The notes under the pieces: model-generated | Databases searched by the model: none | What the model was told of the DNA's origin: nothing | The model's input: the letters and a program-made list of their open reading frames with translations, nothing else | Made by a program: the position numbers and the translations under genes | Shown: piece after piece, positions 57,569-64,000 of the stretch | Layout of the letters: each line of letters starts with the position of its first letter | How positions within the stretch are numbered: position 1 is the stretch's first letter | NCBI RefSeq assembly: GCF_025961475.1 | Contig: NZ_JAOQNS010000001.1 | Coordinates: 372,001-436,000 of the forward strand | Direction: 5' to 3' | Source: Rhodobium gokarnense | GTDB taxonomy: Bacteria; Pseudomonadota; Alphaproteobacteria; Rhizobiales; Rhodobiaceae | Length of the DNA stretch: 64,000 bases

Positions 57569-58033
57569 TTAGGCGGCGTCGACCGTCTTGGCTTCCAGTT
57601 CCTTCACCTGACCGGAGCCGATCGCGATCTTGCGCGGCTTCATCGACTCGGGAAGCTCGCGCTTCAGGTCGATGTGCAAGAGGCCGTTCTCGAGCTGGGC
57701 GCCGTTCACCTGGACGTAATCGGCGAGCTGGAAGCGGCGTTCGAAGGCGCGCGAGGCAATGCCGCGATAGAGCACTTCGCCCTTGTCGGACTCTTCGGTC
57801 TTTTCGCCCTTCACCGTGAGCACGTTCTCCTTGGCCTCGATCGACAGATCGGCGTCGGAGAAGCCGGCGACGGCCATCGAGATCCGATAGGCGTTCTCGC
57901 CGGTGCGTTCGATGTTGTAGGGCGGGTAGCTGGCGTTGCCGTTCTCGCCCGCGGTCATGGAATCGAGCATGGAAAACAGCCGATCGAAACCGACGGTGGA
58001 ACGATAAAGCGGGCTAAAGTCGACGTGATGCAT
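57569..58033 (-). CDS. Small heat-shock protein Hsp20 (IbpA-like)
   Basis: The 154-residue chaperone binds unfolding proteins during heat stress. It starts with the class A pattern DFSPLYRSTVGFDRLFSML, has an alpha-crystallin domain (about residues 37-125, with PPYNIERTGENAYRISMAVA, LTVKGEK, and ENGLLHIDLKRELPE), and ends with the IxI-type KIAIGSG motif used for oligomerisation. Upstream it has a ROSE-type hairpin over the ribosome-binding site and a candidate heat-shock sigma promoter, so control at both transcription and translation is likely. Confidence 0.95.
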   Translation of the reverse strand: MHHVDFSPLYRSTVGFDRLFSMLDSMTAGENGNASYPPYNIERTGENAYRISMAVAGFSDADLSIEAKENVLTVKGEKTEESDKGEVLYRGIASRAFERRFQLADYVQVNGAQLENGLLHIDLKRELPESMKPRKIAIGSGQVKELEAKTVDAA

Positions 58034-58036
58034 CTC

Positions 58037-58062
58037 AAGTCCTCCTGAGTGTTGAGCGACTT
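58037..58062 (-). promoter_or_regulatory. ROSE RNA thermometer hairpin masking the hsp20 ribosome-binding site
   Basis: On the minus strand, AAGUC (58062-58058) pairs with GACUU (58041-58037). Then a G (58057) is bulged, and CUC (58056-58054) pairs with GAG (58044-58042), closing a 9-base loop. The 3' arm is the ribosome-binding site AGGAGGA. The 5' arm contains UCGCU, the UYGCU motif with a bulged G that defines ROSE elements. The start codon follows 3 bases later. The upstream leader (about 105 bases) can form further GC-rich stems, as in known ROSE leaders. Confidence 0.85.
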
Positions 58063-58146
58063 AACTTCACTGCATCCTCAATGTGCCCCTCCGGTCTGGC
58101 AGGGACGGGATGCCCGCGGCCCCTTCGTGGCGACCGCGTGATCCTC

Positions 58147-58175
58147 AAATGGTGATCGTCAAAATGGCTGTCAAG
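58147..58175 (-). promoter_or_regulatory. Candidate RpoH (sigma-32) promoter of hsp20
   Basis: Read on the minus strand, CTTGAC (58175-58170) and CCATTT (58152-58147) are 17 bases apart, close to the alphaproteobacterial heat-shock sigma pattern CTTG-N17/18-CYTATYT. Transcription would start near 58140, giving a leader of about 105 bases that holds the ROSE element. The rest of this 322-base gap up to 58355 shows no gene. Confidence 0.6.
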
Positions 58176-58355
58176 ATTTTTGCGCGTCGTTTCGCGCGCG
58201 GCCGGGCGACCTGTGCGGCCGCGCGCGGATTTCCGCGAACGACGCCCGATATGAACGCCAGATGAACGGCGGTTTCCGGTTCCGTTCAGACGGTTTGCGG
58301 CATTGTCACGATCAACGGATGAAGAGAGGCCCCGAGCGGCCCGGAAGGGAACCCG

Positions 58356-58724
58356 ATGACCCGGCCCGGCGTTTTTCGTGCAAGTGCCGTTGGCGCCGCT
58401 TTCGGCGCAATCGTGATCGGCCTTGCCGGAGCCGGCAACCCGGCCATTGCACTGTCCGGGACGGGGCCTATCCGTCTCGATGCGGTGCGCTCGGCTACCG
58501 CCACGCGGCTTTCCGCCGACGAGGTGCTGGTGCAGCTCGGCTGGCGTGGGTTTTCCGCCTTTTCCGAGCCGCGTCTTGTCGGCCGGGCCTGGCGGGTTGC
58601 GGCCACCAACCGCCGCGGCAGGCGCGTCGTCGTCATGGTCGATGCCTATTCCGGCGTCGTCCTGCATCGCAGCGGCGCCCACGGGGCGCCTCTGATCAAC
58701 AGAATTCCGCCGAAAGGCGGATAG
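58356..58724 (+). CDS. Small secreted PepSY-like protein
   Basis: The 122-residue product has a signal peptide (cleavage near PAIALS) and a single PepSY-like unit, with ATRLSADEVLVQLGWRGFSA and a later strand-turn-strand WRVAATNRRGRRVVVMVDAY ending SGVVLHRSG. PepSY domains are often inhibitory or membrane-associated, but the function is not known here. GGAAGGGA precedes the ATG. The transcript ends at a terminator that lies inside the 3' end of the next, convergent gene. Confidence 0.75.
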   Translation: MTRPGVFRASAVGAAFGAIVIGLAGAGNPAIALSGTGPIRLDAVRSATATRLSADEVLVQLGWRGFSAFSEPRLVGRAWRVAATNRRGRRVVVMVDAYSGVVLHRSGAHGAPLINRIPPKGG

Positions 58725-58742
58725 AAAAGGCCACACGTCGCA

Positions 58743-59735
58743 TCAGCCCCTGCCGGCGTTTGGTCTCGGCCGGTGCCCGCCCAAGGCACCGGCTTTTTCT
58801 TTTCCGCAGTCCTTTCCCGGTGGCGCCCGGCTTGCCAAAAGGGCGCCGGTGGCGATCAGCGCCATGCCCAGCCCCTCCCGGAGGCTCGGGATATCGGCGA
58901 AAATGAGCGCTCCCCAGACTGCGGCGAACAGCAGATAAGTGTTGTCGAAGACGCCGATGATGTCCGGCGGGCCGAGCCGGTAGGCAAGGGCGACCGAGAC
59001 CGTGATGACCGCAAGGAGGACGCCGAGGGCGGCCATGAGGAGCCAGTCCTCAAGGCCGAGCGGCGGCCAGACGGCCAGCACGAAGCCGGCCCCGGGTCCC
59101 GGGTCGATGAGCGCTAGGGCAAGGATCGCGAGGCCGCCGCCGGCCATCAGGGTCAGATTGAGGGCTTGCGCCATCGCCAGCGGCGATTCCCCGCGGCAGC
59201 GGCTCCAGGTGATGATGCCGGCAAGGGCATAGAGGAAGGCGGCGGCAAGCGGCAGGACGACGACCGGCGAGACGGTCCCAAGACCTGGATTGATGGCGAT
59301 GAGGACGCCGGCAAGGCCGATGACGACCGCACTCCAGCGCCGCAACCCAAGCGGTTCCTTCAGGACGAGCCACGACAGCACCGCCATCCACATCGGCGCG
59401 GTGTAGTAGCAGGCGGCGGCGAGCGCGAAGGACATGGCGGGAAGGGCGGCGTAGTAGCAGAGCCACATGCCTGTGAGGCAGAGGCTGCGCAGCAAAACCC
59501 AGCCCGGCCGGACGGGCCGCATGCGGCGGAGGCTCGATGTCGCCGCGACGGCGCCCGCAATCAGGATCGCGGCAAAGGCGGAGCGGATGAGGACGAGCTG
59601 GCCGAGGCCCATTCGCTCGCCGGCAAGCTTCACCAGGGCATCCGACAGCGACAGCAGAAACACCGCCCCAGTAATGGAGAGGATGCCGAGGGTGGGGTGG
59701 CCGGCCGCCGGCGCGTTGCGCAGTTTCCATTCCAT
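58743..59735 (-). CDS. EamA/DMT family transporter
   Basis: The 330-residue inner-membrane protein has ten hydrophobic segments in two EamA halves: ITGAVFLLSLSDALVKLAGE begins the first and PLAAAFLYALAGIITWSRCR the second. LSWLVLKEPLGLRRWSAVVI and FDNTYLLFAAVWGALIFADI contain the short conserved motifs of drug/metabolite exporters. Substrate is not known. The last 25 codons, a hydrophilic Gly/Arg-rich tail, are encoded by the plus-strand terminator of the preceding gene. It is divergent from a LysR gene, which probably controls it. Confidence 0.9.
   Translation of the reverse strand: MEWKLRNAPAAGHPTLGILSITGAVFLLSLSDALVKLAGERMGLGQLVLIRSAFAAILIAGAVAATSSLRRMRPVRPGWVLLRSLCLTGMWLCYYAALPAMSFALAAACYYTAPMWMAVLSWLVLKEPLGLRRWSAVVIGLAGVLIAINPGLGTVSPVVVLPLAAAFLYALAGIITWSRCRGESPLAMAQALNLTLMAGGGLAILALALIDPGPGAGFVLAVWPPLGLEDWLLMAALGVLLAVITVSVALAYRLGPPDIIGVFDNTYLLFAAVWGALIFADIPSLREGLGMALIATGALLASRAPPGKDCGKEKAGALGGHRPRPNAGRG
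58769..58803 (+). terminator. Intrinsic terminator of the PepSY-like gene, inside the EamA gene
   Basis: A perfect 9-bp stem (GCCGGTGCC at 58769 with GGCACCGGC at 58785) and a 7-base loop are followed by TTTTTCTTTT. It serves the plus strand and lies within the 3' coding end of the convergent EamA gene. Confidence 0.9.
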
Positions 59736-59770
59736 CAGGTATGGAAAGCAGGTTCAATCTGCTGTTAAAA

Positions 59771-59806
59771 ATGACTTCTTGTCATCAATGCATGAAAAAA
59801 AGTCAT
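59771..59806. promoter_or_regulatory. Inverted repeat between the divergent LysR and EamA genes
   Basis: ATGACTT (59771-59777) and AAGTCAT (59800-59806) form a 7-bp dyad in the 69-base divergent spacer. The right arm overlaps the LysR start codon. The spacer is AT-rich for this genome. A site for the LysR protein itself, as is common in divergent LysR pairs, is plausible. Confidence 0.5.
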
Positions 59807-60716
59807 GGATTACTTCAGTCGAGCTTTGCCGCCGCTCTCGCGCCTTCGGCCTTTCGAGGCGGCCGCGCGGCTGGAAAGCTTCACCTTGGCGGCGGTCGAA
59901 CTCGGGCTCACCCAGACCGCCGTCAGCAAGCAGATTTCCCTCCTGGAAGCCGATCTCGGGACCGTTCTCTTTGAGCGCCGGAACCGGGCCGTGTTCCTGA
60001 CCGAGGAGGGGCGCCGGTTCGGGCGCATCGTCACGGCGGCCCTTGCCGAGATCGCTGCGGAGGCCGCCCATCTGCGCGGCGCATCGCTGCCGGGCGGGCT
60101 GGTGCTGCACTGCCAGCTCTGCGAGGCGTTCTACTGGCTGATGCCGCGGCTGTCGCTCTTCCACGAGCGGCATCCCGGCATCGAACTGCGCGTCGTCAGC
60201 GCGCTGGAGCCGCTGACGGCGGCGCGCGAGCCCTTCGACGTCGCGATCCAGACGACGGGGCGCCCGTCCGGCTCGGCGCGGCTCGCCTTCACGGCCGCCG
60301 ACGAGGTCTTTCCGGTCTGTGCGCCGCAGGTGCTGGAAGGGGCGGATCTGCCGCTGGCACCGCAAGAGCTGTCAGCCTTCCCACTGCTCTCGCACCGGGT
60401 CGTGCCGCAGGACTGGATGGACTGGCCCGACTGGTTCGCGGCCATCGGCGCCCCGGTTCCCACCGATCTTCGGCCGACCCATTTCGACAGCTTTCCGCTC
60501 GTTGTCCAGGCCGCCGTCGCCGGGCAGGGGATCGCCCTCGGCTGGCGGCGCACCGTCGATAGCATGCTCGCCGAGGGCAAGCTGATCCGCCCCTGCGCGG
60601 ACGTCGTCAAACGCCCGAGCGAACTCTCCGTCTTCCGCGGCAGCCGCCGGGGCGGGCATGCGGAGACGCGAGCGCTGCTGGATTGGCTGGGTGAGGAGCT
60701 GGCGCAGCCGCTGTGA
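59805..60716 (+). CDS. LysR family transcriptional regulator (GcvA-like)
   Basis: The 303-residue protein resembles the GcvA/AmpR branch: LPPLSRLRPFEAAARLESFT at the start, the helix-turn-helix FTLAAVELGLTQTAVSKQIS and RRNRAVFLTEEGRRFGRIV after it. Its effector domain (about residues 95-295) has FPLLSHRVVPQDWMDWPDWF, a GcvA-like feature. It is divergent from the EamA exporter, with a dyad between them, and probably controls that gene. Confidence 0.92.
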   Translation: MDYFSRALPPLSRLRPFEAAARLESFTLAAVELGLTQTAVSKQISLLEADLGTVLFERRNRAVFLTEEGRRFGRIVTAALAEIAAEAAHLRGASLPGGLVLHCQLCEAFYWLMPRLSLFHERHPGIELRVVSALEPLTAAREPFDVAIQTTGRPSGSARLAFTAADEVFPVCAPQVLEGADLPLAPQELSAFPLLSHRVVPQDWMDWPDWFAAIGAPVPTDLRPTHFDSFPLVVQAAVAGQGIALGWRRTVDSMLAEGKLIRPCADVVKRPSELSVFRGSRRGGHAETRALLDWLGEELAQPL

Positions 60717-60851
60717 TCGGTGACGGCGGCACGGCGAATTTCGCAACGGATGCCGTCACTTGTTTCCCGGACATCGGTCCATGGCCGTATTCCCCGGCGC
60801 GCTTTTGCAGTAAGGTGCGGCCAAATCCTGTCAGTCCTGCCCCGAGAGCCC

Positions 60852-61862
60852 ATGCCCGAGCCCGCCAAGACGATGCTTTACGATTGCCGCGACAATCCGG
60901 TGCCGGCCGGTGCCGAGGTCTGGACGCTGACGACGCGCGACGGCATCACGCTGCGCGGGGCGCGCTGGCCGAGTGCGGTGTCGCGCCATCGCGGCACGGT
61001 CTGCCTGTTGCACGGGCGGGCCGAGTTCATCGAGAAATATTACGAGGTCATCCACGACCTGCAGGCGCGCGGCTTTGAGGTCGCGACCGTCGACTGGCGC
61101 GGGCAGGGGGGCTCGCAGCGGCTGCTCTCCAACCCGCGGCGCGGCCATGTGGACGATTTCTATGACTACGAGTTCGATCTCGATGCGTTCCTCGAAAAGG
61201 TCGAGGCCTCCTGCCGGCCGCCTTTTTTCGCGCTTGGCCATTCCACCGGCGGGGCGGTTCTCCTGCGCGCCGCGCGCCGGCTCGGCGGGCGCATCCGGCG
61301 GATGGTGCTGACCTCGCCGCTTATCGATTTCGGCCCGCTGCCGCTGCCGCCGGCCCTGATCGGCCCGCTTTCCGGCACGCTTTCCTATCTCGGCCTCGGC
61401 ACGCTGTTCGTGCCCGGCGGCAAGGTCACCGACATCTACCAGATCCCGTTCGAGGACAATCTCCTGACCTCGGACCCGGACCGCTACGGGCGCACCCAGA
61501 CCGTGGTCGCGGCGCGGCCGGATCTCGCGCTCGGCGCGCCGACCGTCGGCTGGCTCTACGCCGCGTGCCGGACGGTCTCGCTCTTCAAGCGGACCGACTT
61601 TCCGCCGACGGTCAACGTGCCGACACTGATCCTGACGGCCGGCGGTGACAAGGTCGTCTCGGTGCGGGCCCAGGAGGAGCTGGCGCTGTGCCTGCGCGGC
61701 GGCGGGCACCTCTTCGTCGCCGGCTCCAAGCACGAGCTGATGATGGAGCGGGACGTGTTCCGGAACCAGTTCTGGGCCGTGTTCGACGCCTATATTCCGG
61801 GCTCGGACGCCGACCGGGAGGCGAAGATGCCGAAGGTCGTCGCCAAGGCCGCGACCGGATAG
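60852..61862 (+). CDS. Alpha/beta hydrolase (monoglyceride lipase/lysophospholipase-like)
   Basis: The 336-residue hydrolase matches the PldB/Hydrolase_4 family: TVCLLHGRAEFIEKYYEVIH, VDWRGQGGSQRLL and the nucleophile elbow LGHSTGGAVLLRAA, with the catalytic His in AGSKHELMMERD. It is thought to act on lysophospholipids or monoglycerides. The ATG at 60852 is preferred because earlier in-frame starts would run into the upstream region without family-like sequence. It is convergent with hisN, 10 bases away. Confidence 0.9.
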   Translation: MPEPAKTMLYDCRDNPVPAGAEVWTLTTRDGITLRGARWPSAVSRHRGTVCLLHGRAEFIEKYYEVIHDLQARGFEVATVDWRGQGGSQRLLSNPRRGHVDDFYDYEFDLDAFLEKVEASCRPPFFALGHSTGGAVLLRAARRLGGRIRRMVLTSPLIDFGPLPLPPALIGPLSGTLSYLGLGTLFVPGGKVTDIYQIPFEDNLLTSDPDRYGRTQTVVAARPDLALGAPTVGWLYAACRTVSLFKRTDFPPTVNVPTLILTAGGDKVVSVRAQEELALCLRGGGHLFVAGSKHELMMERDVFRNQFWAVFDAYIPGSDADREAKMPKVVAKAATG

Positions 61863-61872
61863 GCGAGATCGG

Positions 61873-62664
61873 TTAGCCCGACAGCTTCTTCAGCACCTGC
61901 TCGTGCAGGCGCGGGTCGCCGGAGGCGACGACCTGGCCGCCGGAGCCGGCCGGTCCACCACTCCAGTCGGTGACGACGCCGCCGGCGCCTTCCACGATCG
62001 GGATCAGCGGCGCGATGTCCTGGATCTTCAGGCCCGCCTCGACGACCAGATCCGCCTGGCCGGCGGCAAGCACGCAATAGCCGTAGCAGTCGGTGCCGAA
62101 GCGGGTGAGCTTTGCCGCGCGCGACACGGCGTCGAAGGCCGGGCGCTCGGCATCGGAGAAGAAATCCGGTCCGGTGGAGAGCAGCGCGGCATCGGCAAGG
62201 TCCGGGCAGGGGCGGGTCTTCAGCGGCGTCTCGGTGCCGCCATGCGTCAGCACCGCCGTCTCGCAGTCGCCGAAGAAGGTCTCGCCGACGAAGGGCTGGT
62301 GCATCATGCCGATGCGCGGCCGGCCGCCCTCCATGCGCCCGATGAGGACGCCCCAGGTCGGCAGGCCGACGATGAAGCCGCGGGTGCCGTCGATCGGATC
62401 GAGGATCCAGACCGCATCCGCATCGCCCCGCTCCAGCCCGTGCTCCTCGCCGTCGATGCCGTCCTCGGGGAACCGCTCGGCGATCAGCCGGCGCATCGCC
62501 GCCTCCGCCGCCCGGTCCGCCTCGGTCACCGGATCGAAGGCGGTTTCGTCCTTGTTGTCGACTCGGGACAAATTCCGAAAGCGCGGAAGAATCTCGTCCG
62601 AGGCCGCTTTCGCGAGTGCTTCGCAGAAGAATTTCAGTTGATCTGAGGCTAGCATATCAGCCAT
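61873..62664 (-). CDS. hisN: Inositol monophosphatase family protein, probable histidinol-phosphatase
   Basis: The 263-residue enzyme has the metal-binding motifs of the family: DPVTEADRAAE, GEEHG and WILDPIDGTRGFIVGLPTWG, with DIAPLIPIVEGAGGVVTDWS at the C-terminus. The GTRGFIVG stretch is typical of the HisN histidinol-phosphatase branch, which makes histidinol in many alphaproteobacteria. A close relative, SuhB, is another possibility. The small RNA and hutG genes lie upstream. Confidence 0.88.
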   Translation of the reverse strand: MADMLASDQLKFFCEALAKAASDEILPRFRNLSRVDNKDETAFDPVTEADRAAEAAMRRLIAERFPEDGIDGEEHGLERGDADAVWILDPIDGTRGFIVGLPTWGVLIGRMEGGRPRIGMMHQPFVGETFFGDCETAVLTHGGTETPLKTRPCPDLADAALLSTGPDFFSDAERPAFDAVSRAAKLTRFGTDCYGYCVLAAGQADLVVEAGLKIQDIAPLIPIVEGAGGVVTDWSGGPAGSGGQVVASGDPRLHEQVLKKLSG

Positions 62665-62855
62665 GCAAAGTGCGCAATGCTTCGGGTTTTCACGGACATT
62701 CGTCTACCATACCGTCAAAAACTGTCCAATAAAATTATTTAAAATCAAACAGTTGCGACGTATGGCTGTTTTTCAGGCAGTTTCAACCCCAGGGTAAATT
62801 TCGCCCAAAATTTGCTTTTGAGGCGCGTTCGGCGCGCGATGCGACGTGACGGCAC

Positions 62856-62884
62856 TTGACCTTTTTGCGCTGCACTTTCATATT
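62856..62884 (+). promoter_or_regulatory. Promoter of the mmgR/suhB-like small RNA
   Basis: TTGACC at 62856-62861 and CATATT at 62879-62884 are 17 bases apart, a good housekeeping-type promoter for this group. A start near 62891 would give a transcript of about 95 bases that ends at the terminator below. There is no open reading frame in this interval. Confidence 0.75.
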
Positions 62885-62890
62885 TGTGCA

Positions 62891-62985
62891 GTGCGGTACG
62901 ACGCTGTCGTATCGCTGCCCTCCTTGGGCGTTTCCTCCCTAGACTTGGGCCGCCTCTTGCAAAAGAGAGCGGCCCCTTTTCTTTT
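62891..62985 (+). ncRNA. Small regulatory RNA of the mmgR/suhB (alpha-r8) type
   Basis: The predicted transcript has a first hairpin (TACGAC-GCT-GTCGTA, 62897-62911), a second small one (GCCC-TCCTT-GGGC, 62917-62929), and the unpaired TTTCCTCCCT at 62931-62940. It ends in an intrinsic terminator (GGGCCGCCTCTT, GCAA loop, AAGAG-A-GCGGCCC) followed by CTTTTCTTTT. I recall the unpaired UUUCCUCCCU as the hallmark of the rhizobial MmgR/suhB RNA family, which can pair with ribosome-binding sites. Its place beside an inositol-monophosphatase-family gene fits the name. Boundaries are predictions. Confidence 0.75.
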
Positions 62986-63034
62986 CCGGCCCTCATTTCT
63001 CTGAAGTCTGCTGTTCGCGGCGTTGCCCGTGCGC

Positions 63035-63925
63035 CTATTCGGCCGCCTGGGACTGGGGGATGAACCCTCCCAGATCGATATCGGCCATGGCGTCGATGAA
63101 GGTGGCGATGTCGCGCTCCAGGCGCCCCCATCCGGCGGCCCGCTCATAGGTCCGCTCGTCCATGTAGAGCGCGCGGTTGACCTCGACCTGCAGGGCGTGC
63201 AGCCCCTGGGCCGGGCGGCCGTAATGCTCGGTGATGAAGCCGCCGGCATAGGGCTTGTTGCGGGCGACCGAGTAGCCGAGGCCGCGCAGGACCCGCGCGG
63301 CGGTATCGGAGACGATGTCGCTGCAGGAAGTGCCGAAGCGGTCGCCGATGACGAAGTCGGGCCGGCGCCAGCGGTCCTGGCCGCGCACGACCGAGGGCAT
63401 CGAATGGCAGTCGATCAGCACCGCATGGCCGAAGCGCACATGGGTCTCGGCGAGAATGCGCCTCAGGGCCGCGTGGTAGGGCTTGTAGAGCATCTCGATG
63501 CGCCGCATGGCGTCCGACAGCGGCAGCCGGTCGATATAGATCTCCTGGCGCTCCGCGACGATGCGCGCGATCGTGCCGAGGCCGCTGGCGACCCGCGGCG
63601 AGCGGCTGTTGGCGTAGCGCGGCAGCTCGCCGTCGATCATCGCCGGGTCAAGCTCGTAGGGCTCGCGGTTGACGTCGAGATAGGCGCGGGGGAAGCGGGC
63701 CCTGAGCATCGGCGCACCGCGCGCGATCGCCGCCGCAAACAGCTCGTCGACGAAGGAATCCTCGGACCGGCGGATGGTGTTCTCGCACAGCCGCGAGGCT
63801 TCCAGGAACGCTTCCGGGTAGTCGTGGCCCGAGTGCGGCGAATTGAAGACGAAGGGAATCTCGTGTGCGGCCGGGCGGATCACATCGAAGGGTGGACTGT
63901 CGTCGAAATTTTCGATGATCTTCAT
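63035..63925 (-). CDS. N-formylglutamate amidohydrolase (HutG-like)
   Basis: The 296-residue protein fits the FGase family (PF05013), which removes formate from N-formylglutamate in one branch of histidine breakdown. FVFNSPHSGHDYPEAFLEAS at the N-terminus, RFPRAYLDVNREPYELDP and LIDCHSMPSVV are the diagnostic metal-binding stretches, and YGRPAQGLHALQVEVNRALY follows. No other hut genes are in the window, so use outside histidine degradation cannot be excluded. Confidence 0.92.
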   Translation of the reverse strand: MKIIENFDDSPPFDVIRPAAHEIPFVFNSPHSGHDYPEAFLEASRLCENTIRRSEDSFVDELFAAAIARGAPMLRARFPRAYLDVNREPYELDPAMIDGELPRYANSRSPRVASGLGTIARIVAERQEIYIDRLPLSDAMRRIEMLYKPYHAALRRILAETHVRFGHAVLIDCHSMPSVVRGQDRWRRPDFVIGDRFGTSCSDIVSDTAARVLRGLGYSVARNKPYAGGFITEHYGRPAQGLHALQVEVNRALYMDERTYERAAGWGRLERDIATFIDAMADIDLGGFIPQSQAAE

Positions 63926-63971
63926 CGCGTCTGTTTGCTATTCTGCCGGACCGGGTGAAGGGATGGAACGC

Positions 63972-64000
63972 ATGGTTAATTCCGCGCATGGTGCCAAGAA
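63972..64000 (+). CDS. Start of a gene cut by the right window edge
   Basis: An ATG at 63972 (MVNSAHGAK) follows AAGGGA at a workable distance and stays open to the edge. It is divergent from the N-formylglutamate amidohydrolase gene. Only ten codons are visible, so no product can be named, and an ATG at 63963 in the same frame is also possible. Confidence 0.35.

Noticed and set aside
63648-63989. Minus-strand open frame overlapping the start of hutG
   Set aside because: It is out of frame with the clear N-formylglutamate amidohydrolase sequence and shows an Arg-rich shadow composition.

Overview
The window is about 64 kb of high-GC chromosomal DNA from an alphaproteobacterium, most likely a member of the Hyphomicrobiales (Rhizobiales). 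This rests on the aerobic cob gene order, the LivFGHMK and TRAP importers, a ROSE-type leader on a small heat-shock gene, an mmgR/suhB-like small RNA and intergenic palindromes of a kind common in that order. Genus cannot be fixed from the sequence. No rRNA, tRNA, phage, insertion sequence or CRISPR array was found. Almost all of it reads as core or stable accessory chromosome.

Layout. 1-4.9 kb: aerobic cobalamin corrin-ring genes cobH(partial)-I-J-(K reversed)-L-E-M. 5-6.5 kb: a DUF2937 membrane protein and a LysR regulator. 6.7-8.6 kb: a DUF1007-NicO Ni/Co transporter fusion. 8.6-11.8 kb (minus): a C26-type glutamine amidotransferase-like hydrolase, cobalt-type nitrile hydratase alpha, beta and accessory genes, and a beta-carbonic anhydrase, closed by an intrinsic terminator. 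12.1-15.5 kb: a DctPQM TRAP importer with an internal hairpin after dctP. 15.5-17.5 kb: a transglutaminase-like protein, a small basic protein and a DUF2164 protein. 17.7-30.4 kb: a large catabolic block with a fused indolepyruvate:ferredoxin oxidoreductase, an acyl-CoA ligase, a LivGHMKF importer with an embedded VOC protein, and a phenylacetate-CoA-ligase-like protein. 30.6-33.3 kb: two single-domain receivers (one degenerate) and a secreted 5'-nucleotidase-like phosphoesterase. 33.5-37.6 kb: a 10-TM metal exporter with an Irr-box-like promoter, ferrochelatase, and an SPFH/NfeD pair. 37.6-45 kb: a MotA/MotB pair, arabinose-5-phosphate isomerase, an outer-membrane barrel, a lytic transglycosylase and a DUF459 SGNH hydrolase. 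45-51.2 kb: gltBD. 51.9-54.5 kb: a bufferin-type (DUF2282-DUF692-DUF2063-DoxX) peptide operon. 54.6-64 kb: threonine aldolase, a patatin lipoprotein, a repeat-rich spacer, hsp20, a small PepSY-like protein, an EamA exporter with a divergent LysR regulator, a lysophospholipase-like hydrolase, hisN, a small RNA and hutG.

Themes. Cobalt links the left end: corrin synthesis, a Ni/Co transporter and a cobalt nitrile hydratase lie within 11 kb. The Liv block looks like uptake and CoA activation of aromatic or aryl-keto acids. The most striking items are the bufferin operon (a ribosomally made, copper-binding modified peptide system), a ROSE RNA thermometer that pairs with the hsp20 ribosome-binding site, and an mmgR/suhB-family small RNA beside an inositol-monophosphatase-family gene.
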